A DNA stretch of 64,000 nt from Maratus speciosus (Eukaryota > Arthropoda > Arachnida > Araneae > Salticidae): contig OZ010793.1 in NCBI GenBank assembly GCA_963932465.1, positions 367,564,459 through 367,628,458 of the forward strand, in the 5' to 3' direction. The notes below the pieces were generated by a model, which was not told where the DNA came from, made no database searches, and worked only from the letters and a program-made list of their open reading frames with translations. The translations under genes and the position numbers were made by a program. Every line of letters begins with the position of its first letter. Position 1 is the first letter of the stretch. Shown here piece by piece: positions 11,598 to 23,169 of this stretch.

Positions 11598-11828
11598 GCC
11601 TGTTGACATGTTTCAACTCATCCAAAGTCATTTTCAAAACAAATAAATAATGATATTCTGAAATTGCACGATCTATAATGCAATGAACTGAAACGCTATC
11701 ATTCAGTTTTTCATGTAACGCAAGTTACTTTTTTTTTTTTATTTTACTTGGATGTTTATTCCTATTTTCTAAACTCTTGAGTACCTCGAGCCATCTATTG
11801 TATATCTACGAAAATTTAATTTAACCAC

Positions 11829-13147
11829 CAATGAAAGTATAAAATAAACGCCCCCAAATTGCACTGATTCCAAAAAAGAGCTCTTTATTTTTAGAAATCT
11901 CAAAAACCAACATATTTTCGAAATTTAAACAAACATTTACAAAAACAAAGTTTCTTTTTCTGCTACTGATTTTCGGAAACGTTTCCCAGTAGTGTTTCGA
12001 GTGTGTTAATCAGTTTTCTCAAACCCGAATATCGACGAATATCGATTTTCAGATAAATGCTATTCGCAATTAAAGGGATTGTGGACCTTTATTTGAGCAG
12101 AAATAGAACCAAAAATTGAAAAACATTTTTATGCATGCTATTATTTTCCAGTTTGTTCTGAGCCATTTGCGAGAAGCCGCATGCAGATGAAATTATTTTT
12201 CGCAAAGTTACAAGAGTTTGAATTTTGTACACAAATAATTTTTCGCTCCTTTAATATATACTACTTTAAATTTGTTTTTCTCAAAACTGATTTTTCATGA
12301 CATGTTTGAAATGCTTTGATTTTGACAGTTCTTGAAATTGATAAGAAAGAATTCTGATATTTCTTACAAAGAAACTCTGTATGCATTTTAAAATTCGACT
12401 TCATTAAGATAATTAAATTCATTTTTAATTTAATAAAAGATTAAATTTTGATGAAAATCCATATCGAGTCCAGAAAAACAAACCTCTAAAAAATTAACTA
12501 TTCAAGGGATTAAAAATCGATACACAGATATGTTTGTAATAAAGTTTTAAGTGATTAAAATGCAAAATCGAAGAAATATCTCAAATTTATGACGCATTGA
12601 GCATTTTAAAATTTTAATGATGTTTTTTAGTCTTGAAATTATAATAAGATTGGAATTTTTTTATAAGGTGTTCTGTATACTTATGGTGTTCTATTTACTA
12701 TATTTCCACAAAATTTCGTATTTCTATCGGGGAAAATTAAATATATATATATATATTAGCGTCCACCGTCCCATTAACCGTACATCCTTTGCTATTTATT
12801 TGAATTTATATTATAAGTAAGAATAATGAAATAATAATAATTTTAATATTATTTTTAATGTTGTTAATTTAGTATGTTTGTCAGTATAAAACATGTCTGT
12901 TGGAGATGAAAATGTTTATTTGAGAATGGATAGCACCAAAAAACCTACATTACGGGTTGAAAAAACGGATTAAAACACTATTAAAATTATTCGGAAACGT
13001 TTTCAAAAATCGGTGGCAACAACAGAAACTTTGTTTTTATAAATAATTTCTTAAATCTAGAAAATGTATTAGTTTTCGATATTCCTAAAGATAAAACAGC
13101 TTTTCGGAATCGTGGGAAACGCCGAACCGGTTATTCTATAGTTTCAT
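11829..13147. mobile_element. Long-TIR DNA element, 1.3 kb, non-autonomous
   Basis: Left arm 11829-12000 is complementary, with ~25% mismatch, to 12985-13147. Shared words are AATGAAA.TATA.AATAA at the tips, ACAAAAACAAAGTTTCT and GGAAACGTTTCC-like blocks inside. The ~980-bp interior has no recognisable coding sequence. The divergence points to an old insertion. Superfamily unknown. Confidence 0.6.
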
Positions 13148-14031
13148 TCTTGGGTATGTTACATTTTTGTATATTAAGAAACGTTTTCTTTTTTACAGTG
13201 TAGAATTGTTTAGAAAGCATTTTTTTTTTAAATATACAATTAAATATACAAGACTTAAATTAAATAAAAGATACAATATCGTGACTTCTAATATCATAAT
13301 ATAATACATTTTAATCAAACATCATTCATACCATAAAGACTAATATAAATAGCAATTTCAAATATAGTTTATTCGATAGAGATAAGTGTGAATAATATAC
13401 AGTAAATAGTCTCTGCCTAAGGTGGATTCTGTGTGAGATGGAAATCTGTCTCGGAAAAAATTTCAAAACCCGGCATATAAATAAGCATAGGGTATGTAAG
13501 GAGGTTGAATACTGTCTACGATACAAAATTTCGTCGGTTTCGATCGACCTTTGACTTTTTATTTTATGCTTTTGACCTTTTTACTATACATATTTTTTGT
13601 TATTCATTTGTAGCTATGGTGTACAGGGTGGTATTTCACCTATAATGTGTGTTCTCAAATACCTGCAGAACCTTGTAACGTGAAGAAAAGCGTTTAGTTT
13701 TTGTCAAATAAATTTGTTTGAAAAATATTGGTGTCATTCAATCATTTCAACATTTTTGAAACAGAAGTACTTTACCCATCGAAAAAGTCAAAAGAAGTTG
13801 GAACGATATATAAATGAATGGGGGAAAATATCTCTTTTTCTAATAATGAATATTTAAAAAATTCTTTTGGTAAAAGAAAAATATGTATATGTAAATTTCA
13901 AAACGAAATAAACATGTATTTTAGGCAGAAATTTTGATTAAATAACTTACTCAATAAATTAATGCCAATAAAAGTAAAGCAATGCAAATATTTTCCGTCT
14001 TTTGATAAATCATTCGAGTTTTTTTTATATG
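13148..14031. other. No recognisable feature
   Basis: AT-rich. ORFs at 13326-13526 and 13898-14260 (minus) show no recognisable domain, and the latter runs into the TIR of the next element. Confidence 0.45.
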
Positions 14032-14529
14032 TAGGAAAAGTGGGGCAAAACCAGGTAACCCTATTTATTGTCCAGTAGGTGCTGCCACTGGAAAAGATCT
14101 GTTGTATCTGTATCCCGGTTTGATACATGAAATTGGACCAATCGTCCATGTCAAGCAATGTGATATTGATTAACGTCCGTAAACAACAATTTCTAGCTGT
14201 GTAAACGTACTTTTCGTAAAAGGGAAATATTTTATGTTTCATAAGGCCACTCGGATACACCCAGTACTAGTTCCTGCTTTGTTGTATTTTCAAGATAAGT
14301 CATACAATGTTTGATGAGCTTCATCTACAGGTTTTCCCGCTTTTGCGACGTCTTAAGTTTCTCTTTTTACAGCTTAGGCCATGTTCGGCCAGACAAGTTC
14401 TGTGGGACAAAAGCGGGTACCCAGCCGAGCGGCAAGGCCGGGTGGTCGTACTTCCATATCTACAGTAGTGGATCGTCCTTCTAATTCTCCCCAGTAGGTA
14501 TCAGGCTTCTTCCAAATGAAAAAAAACAG

Positions 14530-14930
14530 AAGATGAAAATCAGCCTAAACAGAGGTGCTACAGACATTTTAACTTCATTCCTCTACAAATCCAAATTACT
14601 TAATGAAATTACCAAGTCTACCACAGAGATAAGCTCGTCAGAAGAAAGGAGCACCTAAAGAAAAAGGAAAGTCAAGAGGAAGATCAGAAGGGAAGAAGGA
14701 CAAGAAAAGGAAGGAGGTCTCCTCTTCTGTGGAGGAAGAAGCAGACTGGCTGCCTTTGACCGACTATGATGGTGGTGATTCATGAATGCATTGCAATTGC
14801 AACCAATGTATGTATGATGCGGCAAATAGAGATGGAAGGGCAATTTGCAAGAAGTTTGCTCATGATGTCTGTAGAGGAGGGTGACTTGATGGTGGAGATG
14901 GATTTGTTTGCTATTTCTGAAGCGATCGAA
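14530..14930 (+). pseudogene. Decayed transposase-like C-terminal tail
   Basis: Readable pieces are NRGATDILTSFLYKSKLLNE, a basic linker (GRSEGKKDKKRKEVSSS), an acidic stretch (EEEADWLPLTDYDGGDS), then a Cys pair (CNCNQCMYDAANRDGRAIC). At least one frame change (~14650) and two stops interrupt it. The order of LTS/YK motif, basic linker, acidic patch and Cys-rich end resembles C-termini of pogo/Tigger-family transposases. The DDE core is absent. The family assignment is from memory of the pattern and is tentative. Confidence 0.45.
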
Positions 14931-15262
14931 ACCCCAAAATCAAAACGAAATAACGTGGTTTCAAAGTTTAACAATTTACTTGGACTGATTAAATTTGAGA
15001 ATTGGCTGAATAGTAAATTTAAAAAATGGTGTTTGGATATGTTTTGTGCGTTTTTTCTAAGTACCCGGTTTTACCCACTCTTACCACAAAAGTGACACTT
15101 TTGCTTTTTCACACTTATCGCAAGTCTGTGATCAGGGAACATCTAATATAAAAAATTTGTCAATACCCTTGATGTTTAAGATTACAGCCATACCTTTATT
15201 TGCTGCATTTTGAGTGGCAGGTTGAAATTATACATAAATAAAGTTATGCTATCCGGTTTTAC

Positions 15263-15465
15263 TAGGGCAACACTAGATAATGGGGTTGTTCCTTCATTAT
15301 CATGACGTCACAAAAGGTTGCTAGCCGCTGTCAACGACATACAAAGATTGGTATAAAACGATGAACGCGCAGCTTTGTACCAATCGTAGTATGTGGTTGA
15401 TAGCGGCCAGCCACCATTTGTGACCATGATAATGAATGAGCAAGCCCGGTATCTAGTGTGGCCCT
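15263..15465. mobile_element. hAT-type palindromic MITE in the right TIR of the pogo-like element
   Basis: The complementary arms start TAGGGCAACACTAGATA and end in the inverse of AGGGCCACACTAGATA. They continue through ATCATGACGTCACAAA against TTTGTGACCATGAT. The flanks are exact 8-bp copies of GGTTTTAC at 15255-15262 and 15466-15473. Removing it restores the TIR order CCGGTTTTACCCCAC. TAGGG fits the hAT end rule at the left; the right end lacks one base or shares it with the duplication. Confidence 0.78.
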
Positions 15466-15784
15466 GGTTTTACCCCACTTTTCCCTATTATATTGTATTT
15501 TGAATGCAACTTAAATAAATGTTAGCCCCCACTACAGAAAAAAACTGTCTTAAACAATACATTCTAAAAGATTAAAGTGTTTTGATGAGCAATGATTATT
15601 ACAATAGCAACTCGAAAAAATTTATTTTACGTCTTCTACATTTGCTGTAATGATTATAGCTGAATTCTCATTTAAGTTTAAGCATAATTGGACTCTAATA
15701 CCTTTCTTATTGTGTCAGTAGAAATAAATTTTCAAATAAAATATAATAAATGCCTGATGCACCGATCCAATACTCATAAAAGCG

Positions 15785-16620
15785 TATAAAACGAAGCGAA
15801 AACAAAGGTCGTCTACATATTAAATATTTCCTGTTTCCACTTGAAGAAGTGCAGAATTGAAAAAAAAAAATCGTTACTTCCGCAAAATTATGCTCATCAC
15901 TTAGCAAAAACACAACCTGAGGTGCTGATACTTCATTATATAGAGAGAGTTCCACTTTTGTTTATTCATTTATTCATTCTTCGGTCTAATTAGAAGTTAT
16001 GTTCAAAACAAAGATAGATAGACGTGTTCTTGGCAAAGTAAATAGAAAAAGTTTGATAAAGATTCACTATCAGAGAAATAAAACATTGGAAAGAAAAATC
16101 ACGGGGCGTGAAAAAGCTGCTTTGTAAGTGTGAGTATAATCAGATTAAAATGAATAATGAAAGGAATTTCGCACACTGTGTGATTGTCACATTACGGCAT
16201 ATTCCAGATGCAATGAAGGATTTCAATAAAAAAAAAAAAAATCTGTCTTTAATTTTAATTCATATAGAATGCAGTGTTTGTGTATTGGCGATGGCTAAGG
16301 AAATCTCTATAGATTTCGGGTCTGTAAATTTGTTTCCGGGCAGACGAAGACGGTTTCCAATGCACCTGGTAGATTTTCGATTTTTTTAATTGGAATTTTA
16401 AAAATTAAACATTAAATGCGAGTTCTGATGTTTTTTAACGAGTTTTTTAGGTATTTGCAAAAGTAATCCAATTTCAATCGTTATTTTCGAGCGAAGTAAA
16501 GAATTAAAACAAAGGTCGCCAAAATATTAAATATTTGCTGTTTGCACTTCTATAAGAGCAGAATTGATTTTTTTTTTCTGGCAAAATTATGCAATGCGCA
16601 ACACTTAGCCCAAACAAAGC
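15785..16620 (+). repeat. Pair of diverged ~130-bp direct repeats
   Basis: 15790-15920 and 16495-16620 share AAAACAAAGGTCG, TATTAAATATTT, GCAGAATTGA and GCAAAATTATGC in the same order, about 705 bp apart. Identity is roughly 75%. No coding function is visible. They may be old tandem copies or parts of one long repeat unit. Confidence 0.5.
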
Positions 16621-16675
16621 AGTCATTAGGGGTGTGTAACAGGTGTGACTGCGTTCCGGATAAAAGCTTGTTTTT

Positions 16676-17900
16676 AACACTTTCCAACAAAGTTGAAAAG
16701 TGTTTATGACTTCGGTTTGTCTGGCCGTCTGTCCGCGCTGTAACTCTCGTAAATATAGTCGGATCGGTCTGAAATTTTTGGATGTTAGTGACCTCTACCA
16801 TAGCACGATCCCTATTTCAAATAAAGTTTCTAGCATGTTTAGTTCATTTACAGAGACAGTCAAAAGTTTTCCGTTACATTACGGCCTATGGGAAAAAATC
16901 GTTTAAAATGGTTTTAATGATGTTACATGTTTTCAAACATAATAAAATTTATACGCATTTACCAAATGCATTAAAATATGCATTCTTTAGAAAATACGAT
17001 GCAAAGAGTAGTTATTATTCATTTACAGGGCCACACAAAATAATTCCGTTACAGAACGGTATAGGGGAGGAGGGAATTGTTTGCAGCGTATTTTAATTAT
17101 GTTAAATTATTTCGTGTATAATGGAATTGATATACGTCGCAGAGGCTTATTATAACTTATTTCATGCATAATATGAAGTGCATAGCATTTACAGGGACAC
17201 ACAAAAGATTTCAGGTATTATATTGTGTCCGAAGTACTGTACGGTAGCGATGATTGCTGGAAATGCAGTTTTATATATGTTATGTGCTTTTATGTTTCAC
17301 TATACTTATGCATAGTATATGGTGTGTATAAATGTTGTAATTCATATACAGAGCTACACAAAATAATTCGTAATGGTTACTGTGTATGATTGCAAATTGC
17401 TTGAAGGTGGTTTTTAAATGAGTTATGCATTTTTACGTGGAACTGCAATTGGTTTACTAAGAAATGTTTGTAGAGCATAGATAAAAGGATATACAGGATC
17501 ATCCAAACAATTGGATACATGGCCGTCTATAAATGATAATTTCTGGAAATGTGATTTCAGTAGTTTTAAGAGTGTTTTACATTGAATTAAACTTTAGCTA
17601 AATAGTGGCGTGTAATAAAGGTACTAGGTTAACTACACGGCTGTACAAATGTATACAAGTATGTTTTGATCTATTAGTATAAATTGCTGAAAGAGAAATT
17701 TCAACCTGTTATGAGTTTACTTGCTAAACTAAATTTTCCCATTATATAGTATATATATCAACCTACAGATCAAATACAGGGCTGTTCAAAAGAATTGGAA
17801 TACATATTTGGCTATATATGGTAACTGCAGAAATCAGTTTTTCAAATGTTTCATGCGTTTTCTAAAATGTTTACTTAGTTCTCTTGTATACCTTATTTCT
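16676..17900 (+). repeat. Hairpin + GTCY + degenerate tandem array (locus a)
   Basis: It opens with a hairpin (AACACTTTCCAAC against GTTGAAAAGTGTT, ~16676-16706), then GTCTGGCCGTCTGTCC, then a conserved block ending CTGAAATTTTTGGATG. Seven diverged units follow, each marked by ATTTACAGGGCCACACAAAA or a variant, near 16845, 17021, 17187, 17344, 17486, 17636 and 17774. Unit length shrinks from 176 to about 140 bp. The architecture resembles Helentron-associated interspersed elements (DINE-1/mini-me type), known for GTCY microsatellites, stem-loops and internal tandem repeats. That identification is inference. Confidence 0.6.
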
Positions 17901-18310
17901 CTAAATAATGAAGTTTTGTTAAAGCATTCAGGAAGTGTTGGAAAGTGTTTCATAATCTATGCTAAAGGCATGATTTTTCTTACTTGTTATTTAATAAATA
18001 TAAATAAAAATTTGCATTCATTTGCATAAATTTTTAGATGTACATGAATCTTTCTGCAGTTATGTAAACTACACATGTAATTTTTATTTGTTATGGCGTG
18101 TACAATGCGTATATTAGTTGCTAAACTTAACACAAGAAAGGAATTTTGAATCGACCCTTTTCTCAGAATACGGCATATTTTATTTATATATTATTATTAT
18201 TACAAGCGTCGCATTTTTCAGAAATAAAATTGAACAACTTCACGCTTTACCTCTATACACAAGATAAATGAGATAAACTAAATATAATTTGAATTAACTT
18301 CTTATTGTCA

Positions 18311-18546
18311 CACTGTAATAAAAAATCCGACCAGTTTTCCTGTAGGAATCGGAAAAATAGTTGCCCTTATCGTACCGGAAAATTTTCCGACGCAGCTCGG
18401 AATAAAATTCGTAAAATACCGTTTTATTGACTATTTCCCTTTTTTACGGATTTTATTCCGAGCTGGGTCGGAAAATTTTCCGACACGATAAGGGCAACTA
18501 TTTTTCCGATTCCTACAGGAAAACTGGGTGTATTTTTTTTACAGTG
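18311..18546. mobile_element. Palindromic MITE with CACTGTAA ends
   Basis: The 236-bp foldback starts CACTGTAATAAAAAATCCGA and ends in TTTTTTACAGTG. The ~100-bp arms share CCTGTAGGAATCGGAAAAAT, AGTTGCCCTTATCG and GGAAAATTTTCCGAC at >90%. A different MITE with the same terminal motif lies at 40239-40619. CACTG ends occur in the CMC (CACTA/Chapaev) group, so that assignment is possible but unproven. The flanks share only CA. Confidence 0.78.
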
Positions 18547-18677
18547 CAGTTTCCCGGTCCTTATCTTAGTTCAGTAACTATGGTAATACTTTGTGTTAGT
18601 CAAGCTGCGCTCTTGTTAATGTTCCAATACTACTGATTACAAACAAACTATACCCCCTTGTAATTTATATATATATA

Positions 18678-19985
18678 CAGGCATCCCTCGACTTACGTAA
18701 GTAATGCGTTCCGTAAACTTTTGCGTAAGTCGAATTTGTATATTCTTAGGTAAAATTTCGCCAGAAACTGCAATATTTATTATATATATATAATATGTAC
18801 ATTATTTGCACAGTATTATTTTATAAATAAAGTAGCAAGCAGCAGTATTTACTTGGATATAAACTATAAAAGTATGAAAAAATATAAAAACAAATTGAAA
18901 GAACACTTTTCAAATAATGGGTTGCTAATGAAAATATTTATAGTAGATGTATGAAAAATTCTGAAATAATTAAAGATTTTTCACGTTTTCCTTGATATAC
19001 TTAGTGAAAATGGTTTGCTGAATGAATATAATTATAAAAGTATAAATAAGAAAGTTGCTCTATCAATAAAATCTGCAGATGAGACAAATTTTTAGTATTT
19101 TTTCGTCATTACGTACAGATGATGGGCTGCTGAATGAAGTTAGTCACAGCAAGTATATACGAAAACTGCCGTATAGACAGTTATGATTTATTCATCTGAT
19201 TACCTGATATAAGTGATCACTTTAATTTTTAGTCTGTAGCGCACTTAAAAATAAATTCTCAATGCGCCTGAATATCTAAGATTATTCACCCAGCAGCATA
19301 TTATTTCTGAAGATGAAGCAGGTGTTATTGATAGAGAAATTTTCTTGTATATGTTTTAAAATTATTTTCATTTAGGAACCCATCTTCTCTGCGTAACGTT
19401 GGACAAACACAAAAAATCTGCCTCATCTGTAGATTTCATTATTACAGAAATTCTCGTATATATTTGTTTTATAATAAATTTCATTTGGCGTTTCGTCTAA
19501 GACTAAGAAAACATTCAAAATCTGGGATTTGAAGATTTCATTATTACGGAGACTTTCTGACATATTTCTTTACAACTGAACCCATTTTCTGCGTGTAATG
19601 TTGGAAAACATTAAAAAACTGCCTCATCTGCATAGCTTTTATTGATACAGAACTTTCTATATATGTTTTATAATTATTTTCAATCAGCAATCTAACTTCT
19701 CTACATAACGCTGAACAAATACAAAAGTCTGCCTTATCTGCAGATTTCATTATTGAAGAAATTTACTTACACATTTTTTTATAATTAATTTTTTAAGCAA
19801 CTCATTTTCTGGGAAAGCATTAATAATCTGCATCATCTACAGATTCCACTGATACATCATTTTTTTTCTTATATAAGTTTTATAATTATTATCGTTCTGC
19901 ATCCCATTTTCTTTATGTATTCCTTGGAAAACATTAAAAATCTGCCTCATCTGCAGATTTTATTGATAGTTCTGCACGGTTGCTA
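18678..19985. repeat. Opposed ~110-bp tandem arrays behind a Tigger-like left end
   Basis: TA plus CAGGCATCCCTCGACTTACG at 18676-18697 looks like a Tigger-family TIR; no matching right TIR is seen. From 19300 to 19985 about seven units repeat AAAATCTGCCTCATCTGCAG, ATTATTTTCATT and CCCATTTTCTGCG-like blocks at 100-115 bp spacing. At 18950-19150 the same unit appears in reverse complement (TCTGCAGATGAGACAAATTT, ~19071-19095). The two arrays thus face each other as in foldback elements. No coding sequence is seen. Confidence 0.6.
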
Positions 19986-20013
19986 AAATTATATCCTAAA
20001 AAGAAAAATGAAG

Positions 20014-20189
20014 TACCGTAATTTTTCGCGTGTAAGCCGCAGCTAAAATAAGTCTGTTTCAAACCAGAAACTTTACTTAATAAATGAAGTTAAATAAGCA
20101 TAAATCAGAAATAAGTTACATTTTATTAAATACAATCTGGTACGGAAAAAAGTCATTTCAGCCGTGGCTTATACGCCGGACTTACGGTA
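20014..20189. mobile_element. MITE with TACCGTAA ends
   Basis: The inverted ends TACCGTAATTTTTCGCGTGT-AAGCC and the complement of TACCGTAAGTCCGGCGTATA-AGCC match at about 75% over 29 bp. The 176-bp element has no ORF. TA at the tips suggests a Tc1/mariner-like target. Confidence 0.6.
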
Positions 20190-20539
20190 TTCACTATCCT
20201 TATGCACTAATCCCTATGTCTAAGGTTAGTGAATAGAATATAGTCTTATACATTTTTATAAGCATTTTAAATTCTTCCTCTCATTTTTTATACTAACTAG
20301 TTGGATGTGCCAATCCCAAAACTTTCTTCTATCTTATACATCTTAATATTTCAAAACCTAGTTACACATGTTAATACTTCAATATTATTAGTTCAATACT
20401 ATACCAACTTTGATTTTCATCTTAAATTTCTGCTCAAGTCAATTAAACGGACTAAAAACGAGTTAATCTATATCATGATATTTGTTAAAATTATTAATTT
20501 TTCCTTATTCTGTCGTTATCAGCTGTTTGCGAATAGCCG

Positions 20540-21841
20540 GCATAGCAGGAAGCGAGTTCCCGCCGCTGCATGAGCCGCCGATGCACAATAGAACTACGAA
20601 AAATCAAGAAAAGTATACAAAAATCGCTAGCACGGAGCCCCTTTACCGCGCAATATTTCCAAATTCAAGGAGAACCTGTTGGACAAAGCCGAAAAACGTG
20701 CAGAAAAATTTTGGTTCAATTGCATGCATAATTTTATACGCTGTTCGATGGTACAATAATGAAAATGGCACAGAGATCGGAATTATAGCGCCCCCTTCTT
20801 TCGGAATTTTTTCAAGTTCAGGGAGGACTTGTTTGCCATAGCCAGAAACATGCACAAAAAATTTGGTTCAATTATATGGATAACTTCATACACTTTTCGA
20901 TGGTACAATAATGAAAATGGTACAGACATCGCAATTATAGTGCCCCCTTTCGGCAGAATTTTTCCAAATTCTGGGAGGACCTTCGTGACATGACCAAAAA
21001 TAAACACATAAAATTTGGTTCAATTCTATGCATAACTTCATACACTTTTCGGCGGTACAATATTCAAAATGGCACAAAAATTGTACAAAAGTCGTTATTA
21101 CAGCGCCCTCTACGAGCGAGTTTTTTACAAATTAAGGGAGGACCTCCTTGCCATAGCCAAGAACTTAAAATTTTTTTTTGGGTTCAATTCTATGCATAAC
21201 TTCATACACTTTTCGATGGTGCAATATTCAAAATCGCACAAAAATCGCTATTACAGCGCCCCCTAACGGCGAATTTTTTGCAAATTCATGGAGGACCTGC
21301 TTGCCATATCCAAAAACTTAAAATAAAAATTTGGTTTAATTCTATGCATAACTTCATACACTTTTGGACGGTACAATATTCAAAATCGCACAAAAATCGC
21401 TATTACAGCGCCCCCTACCGGCGAATTTTTTCCAAATTCAGGGAGGACCTGCTTGTCATATCCAAAAACTTAAACTAAAAATTTGGTTCAATTCTATGCA
21501 TAACTCCCTACACTTTTGGATGGTACAATATTCAAAATCGCACAAAAATTGTTATATCAGCGCCCCCTAGCGGCGAATTTTTTCCAAATTCCGGGAGGAC
21601 CTGCTTGCCATAACTAAAACTTATAATAAAATTTTGGTTTAATTCTATACATAACTTCATACACTTTTTGATGGTACAATGGCGACAGACAGACGGACAG
21701 ACGGACACACAGACAGACAGACATTTTCTATAAACAGGTTTTTTGGAATCTCTGACCCCTAAAACATGCAAATCCGTCGAAAACCGGAAGTCGAAAAAAA
21801 TTTCGATTACAATACTTTCTTCTATTGAAGATAGAAGAAAG
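20540..21841 (-). repeat. Hairpin + GTCY + ~153-bp tandem array (locus b)
   Basis: Read on the minus strand it starts with a hairpin at 21815-21841 (CTTTCTTCTA against TAGAAGAAAG), ~95 bp of unique block, then a GTCTGTC/GTCCGTC microsatellite (21688-21721). Seven tandem units follow. On the plus strand each unit has ACAGCGCCCCCTA, CAAATTCAGGGAGGACC, AATTTGGTTCAATTCTATGC and ATAACTTCATACACTTTT. The GCGCCCCC mark falls near 20768, 20939, 21102, 21255, 21408 and 21559. Units nearest the microsatellite are regular (151-153 bp) and similar; distal ones are longer and diverged. The several ~70-aa ORFs are readings of this repeat. Confidence 0.72.
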
Positions 21842-21889
21842 TAAAAATATAAATAAACATTCACTACATTGCACTATATTGTAATAAAC

Positions 21890-22265
21890 CTGGATGAAAT
21901 TAGGCTGTTTGGGCAAACAGGTGGTCATTTTCTAATTAGCCTAAAATTGCATATGTTCATTGCACATCAATGAGTCTAAAAAAAGTGAAGCTGCAGCTTC
22001 ACTTTATGGTTGAGAAATAAATGGATAATTTCCAAATAGCCTAACTCTCCACAGGCCCTTTTGTAATAAGCTTGAAAAATATCAGGCAGATTAATAAATA
22101 AATGATCATTTTCCAATTGGTCTAAAGCTGCTTAGGCTCTTTCTAAAATGCCTGAAAAATAACAGGCCTATTGGGAAAAGAAAGATGATACTCCAATTAG
22201 CCGGTCTTTTTGCAAACAGCCTAGGCTCTTTGCAAAGAGCCGGATTTCGCAATTAGCCTACGACG
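21890..22265. repeat. Degenerate tandem repeat with a perfect 24-bp palindrome
   Basis: About four units of 85-110 bp share TCATTTTCCAATTAGCCTAA, AGGCTCTTT and TGAAAAATATCAGGC. At 21982-22005 a perfect 24-bp palindrome is centred on CTGCAG (half-site AAAGTGAAG). No coding capacity. Confidence 0.6.
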
Positions 22266-22599
22266 ACATACTTATTTTTCAGCCAGATCGACGTCTAAAT
22301 AATGTGCACATGTCAGATATCATTGAAGAAATTATATGAATGGAATGAATTTTGCACATTGATATTCATAACAAATATTGTCTCTCAAATTATATGCACT
22401 GTTATCAGCCTTTTATCAAAATGCATACAAATAAAGAAATTTTAAACTTCTTCAACATGATTATCAGACAAATTTATGTTTTCGTTTCCTCCAAATATAT
22501 TATCCGCATGCATTGATAAACAGAATTATGTTTAAACATTTATTATTTAAAACCAAGATTTTCAATAATTAGTAGTTTTATACTCTTTTATTAGTTGCG

Positions 22600-23100
22600 T
22601 TCGTAATTATATAAATACTTAGCACCTGTAGTCGTCGTCTGTCCGCATATAACAGCGCAAAAACTACCCAACCGAATGTTTTGAAATTTAACATAGATAA
22701 TCGTTGAAGAATTTTATCGAGTCATTTCAAATTTTTTGAAAATCGAATCAAAACTTAAAAATATATTAATAAAAGTTTTCTTCATTGTATTAAATTCTAT
22801 CATATTTATTAATTAAATGAATTCCATGATAGGTAATGATTCTAGGTTGCCATGGTGATTACGTCCTATTCAAGATTGAACCCTATTATGTCCGTATTAC
22901 TGAATTTAATATATATAATCGTAATAAATTTTGTATTCATGCATTTTTGTATAAGAGTGCAACAGCTGTTGCACTAAAATCTGAATATTTATAAACTAGT
23001 TGTGGTACAAACGCACCTCATTTGTCACGTTTGACGTACAATTTCCCACTTGCTTAAATTAAAGTGGCTCATCTATGTGATGATGGAATTCTGTAATCAA
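22600..23100 (+). repeat. GTCY-type repeat remnant (locus c)
   Basis: GTCGTCGTCTGTCCGC at 22631-22646 is followed by ATAACAGCGCAAAAAC and GTTTTGAAATTTAACATA. This is the same order of motifs as after the GTCY block at 16.7, 54.4 and 62.3 kb. Tandem units are not clear here. The interval 22266-22600 shows nothing else. Confidence 0.4.
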
Positions 23101-23169
23101 TTCTTTACTCACAACTTATGGGCTAGATCTTTGAAAATTATGTACACGGGTGTGTTTCCAATGGCAATA

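Larger units (their letters stand above)
14032..15487 (+). mobile_element. pogo-like DNA transposon remnant with TA ends
   Basis: The inverted ends are TA-GGAAAAGTGGGGCAAAACC at left and the complement of TA-GGGAAAAGTGGGGTAAAACC at right. The interior plus strand retains a transposase-like C-terminal tail (14530-14930). The right TIR is itself interrupted by a hAT MITE at 15263-15465. TA at both tips is consistent with a Tc1/mariner-pogo type. The element is 1.46 kb including the MITE, so most of the transposase gene is missing. Confidence 0.65.

Noticed and set aside
13898..14260. 120-aa minus-strand ORF
   Set aside because: No domain, AT-rich composition, and it crosses the TIR of the pogo-like element.
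14360..14460. GC-richer patch as a tRNA-derived SINE head
   Set aside because: No convincing A box and B box pair and no cloverleaf could be drawn.
19300..19985. CRISPR-like array
   Set aside because: Units of 100-115 bp are diverged throughout, without constant repeats and unique spacers, and the context is eukaryotic.
20643..21570. Series of ~70-aa ORFs on both strands
   Set aside because: All are readings of the 153-bp tandem units.
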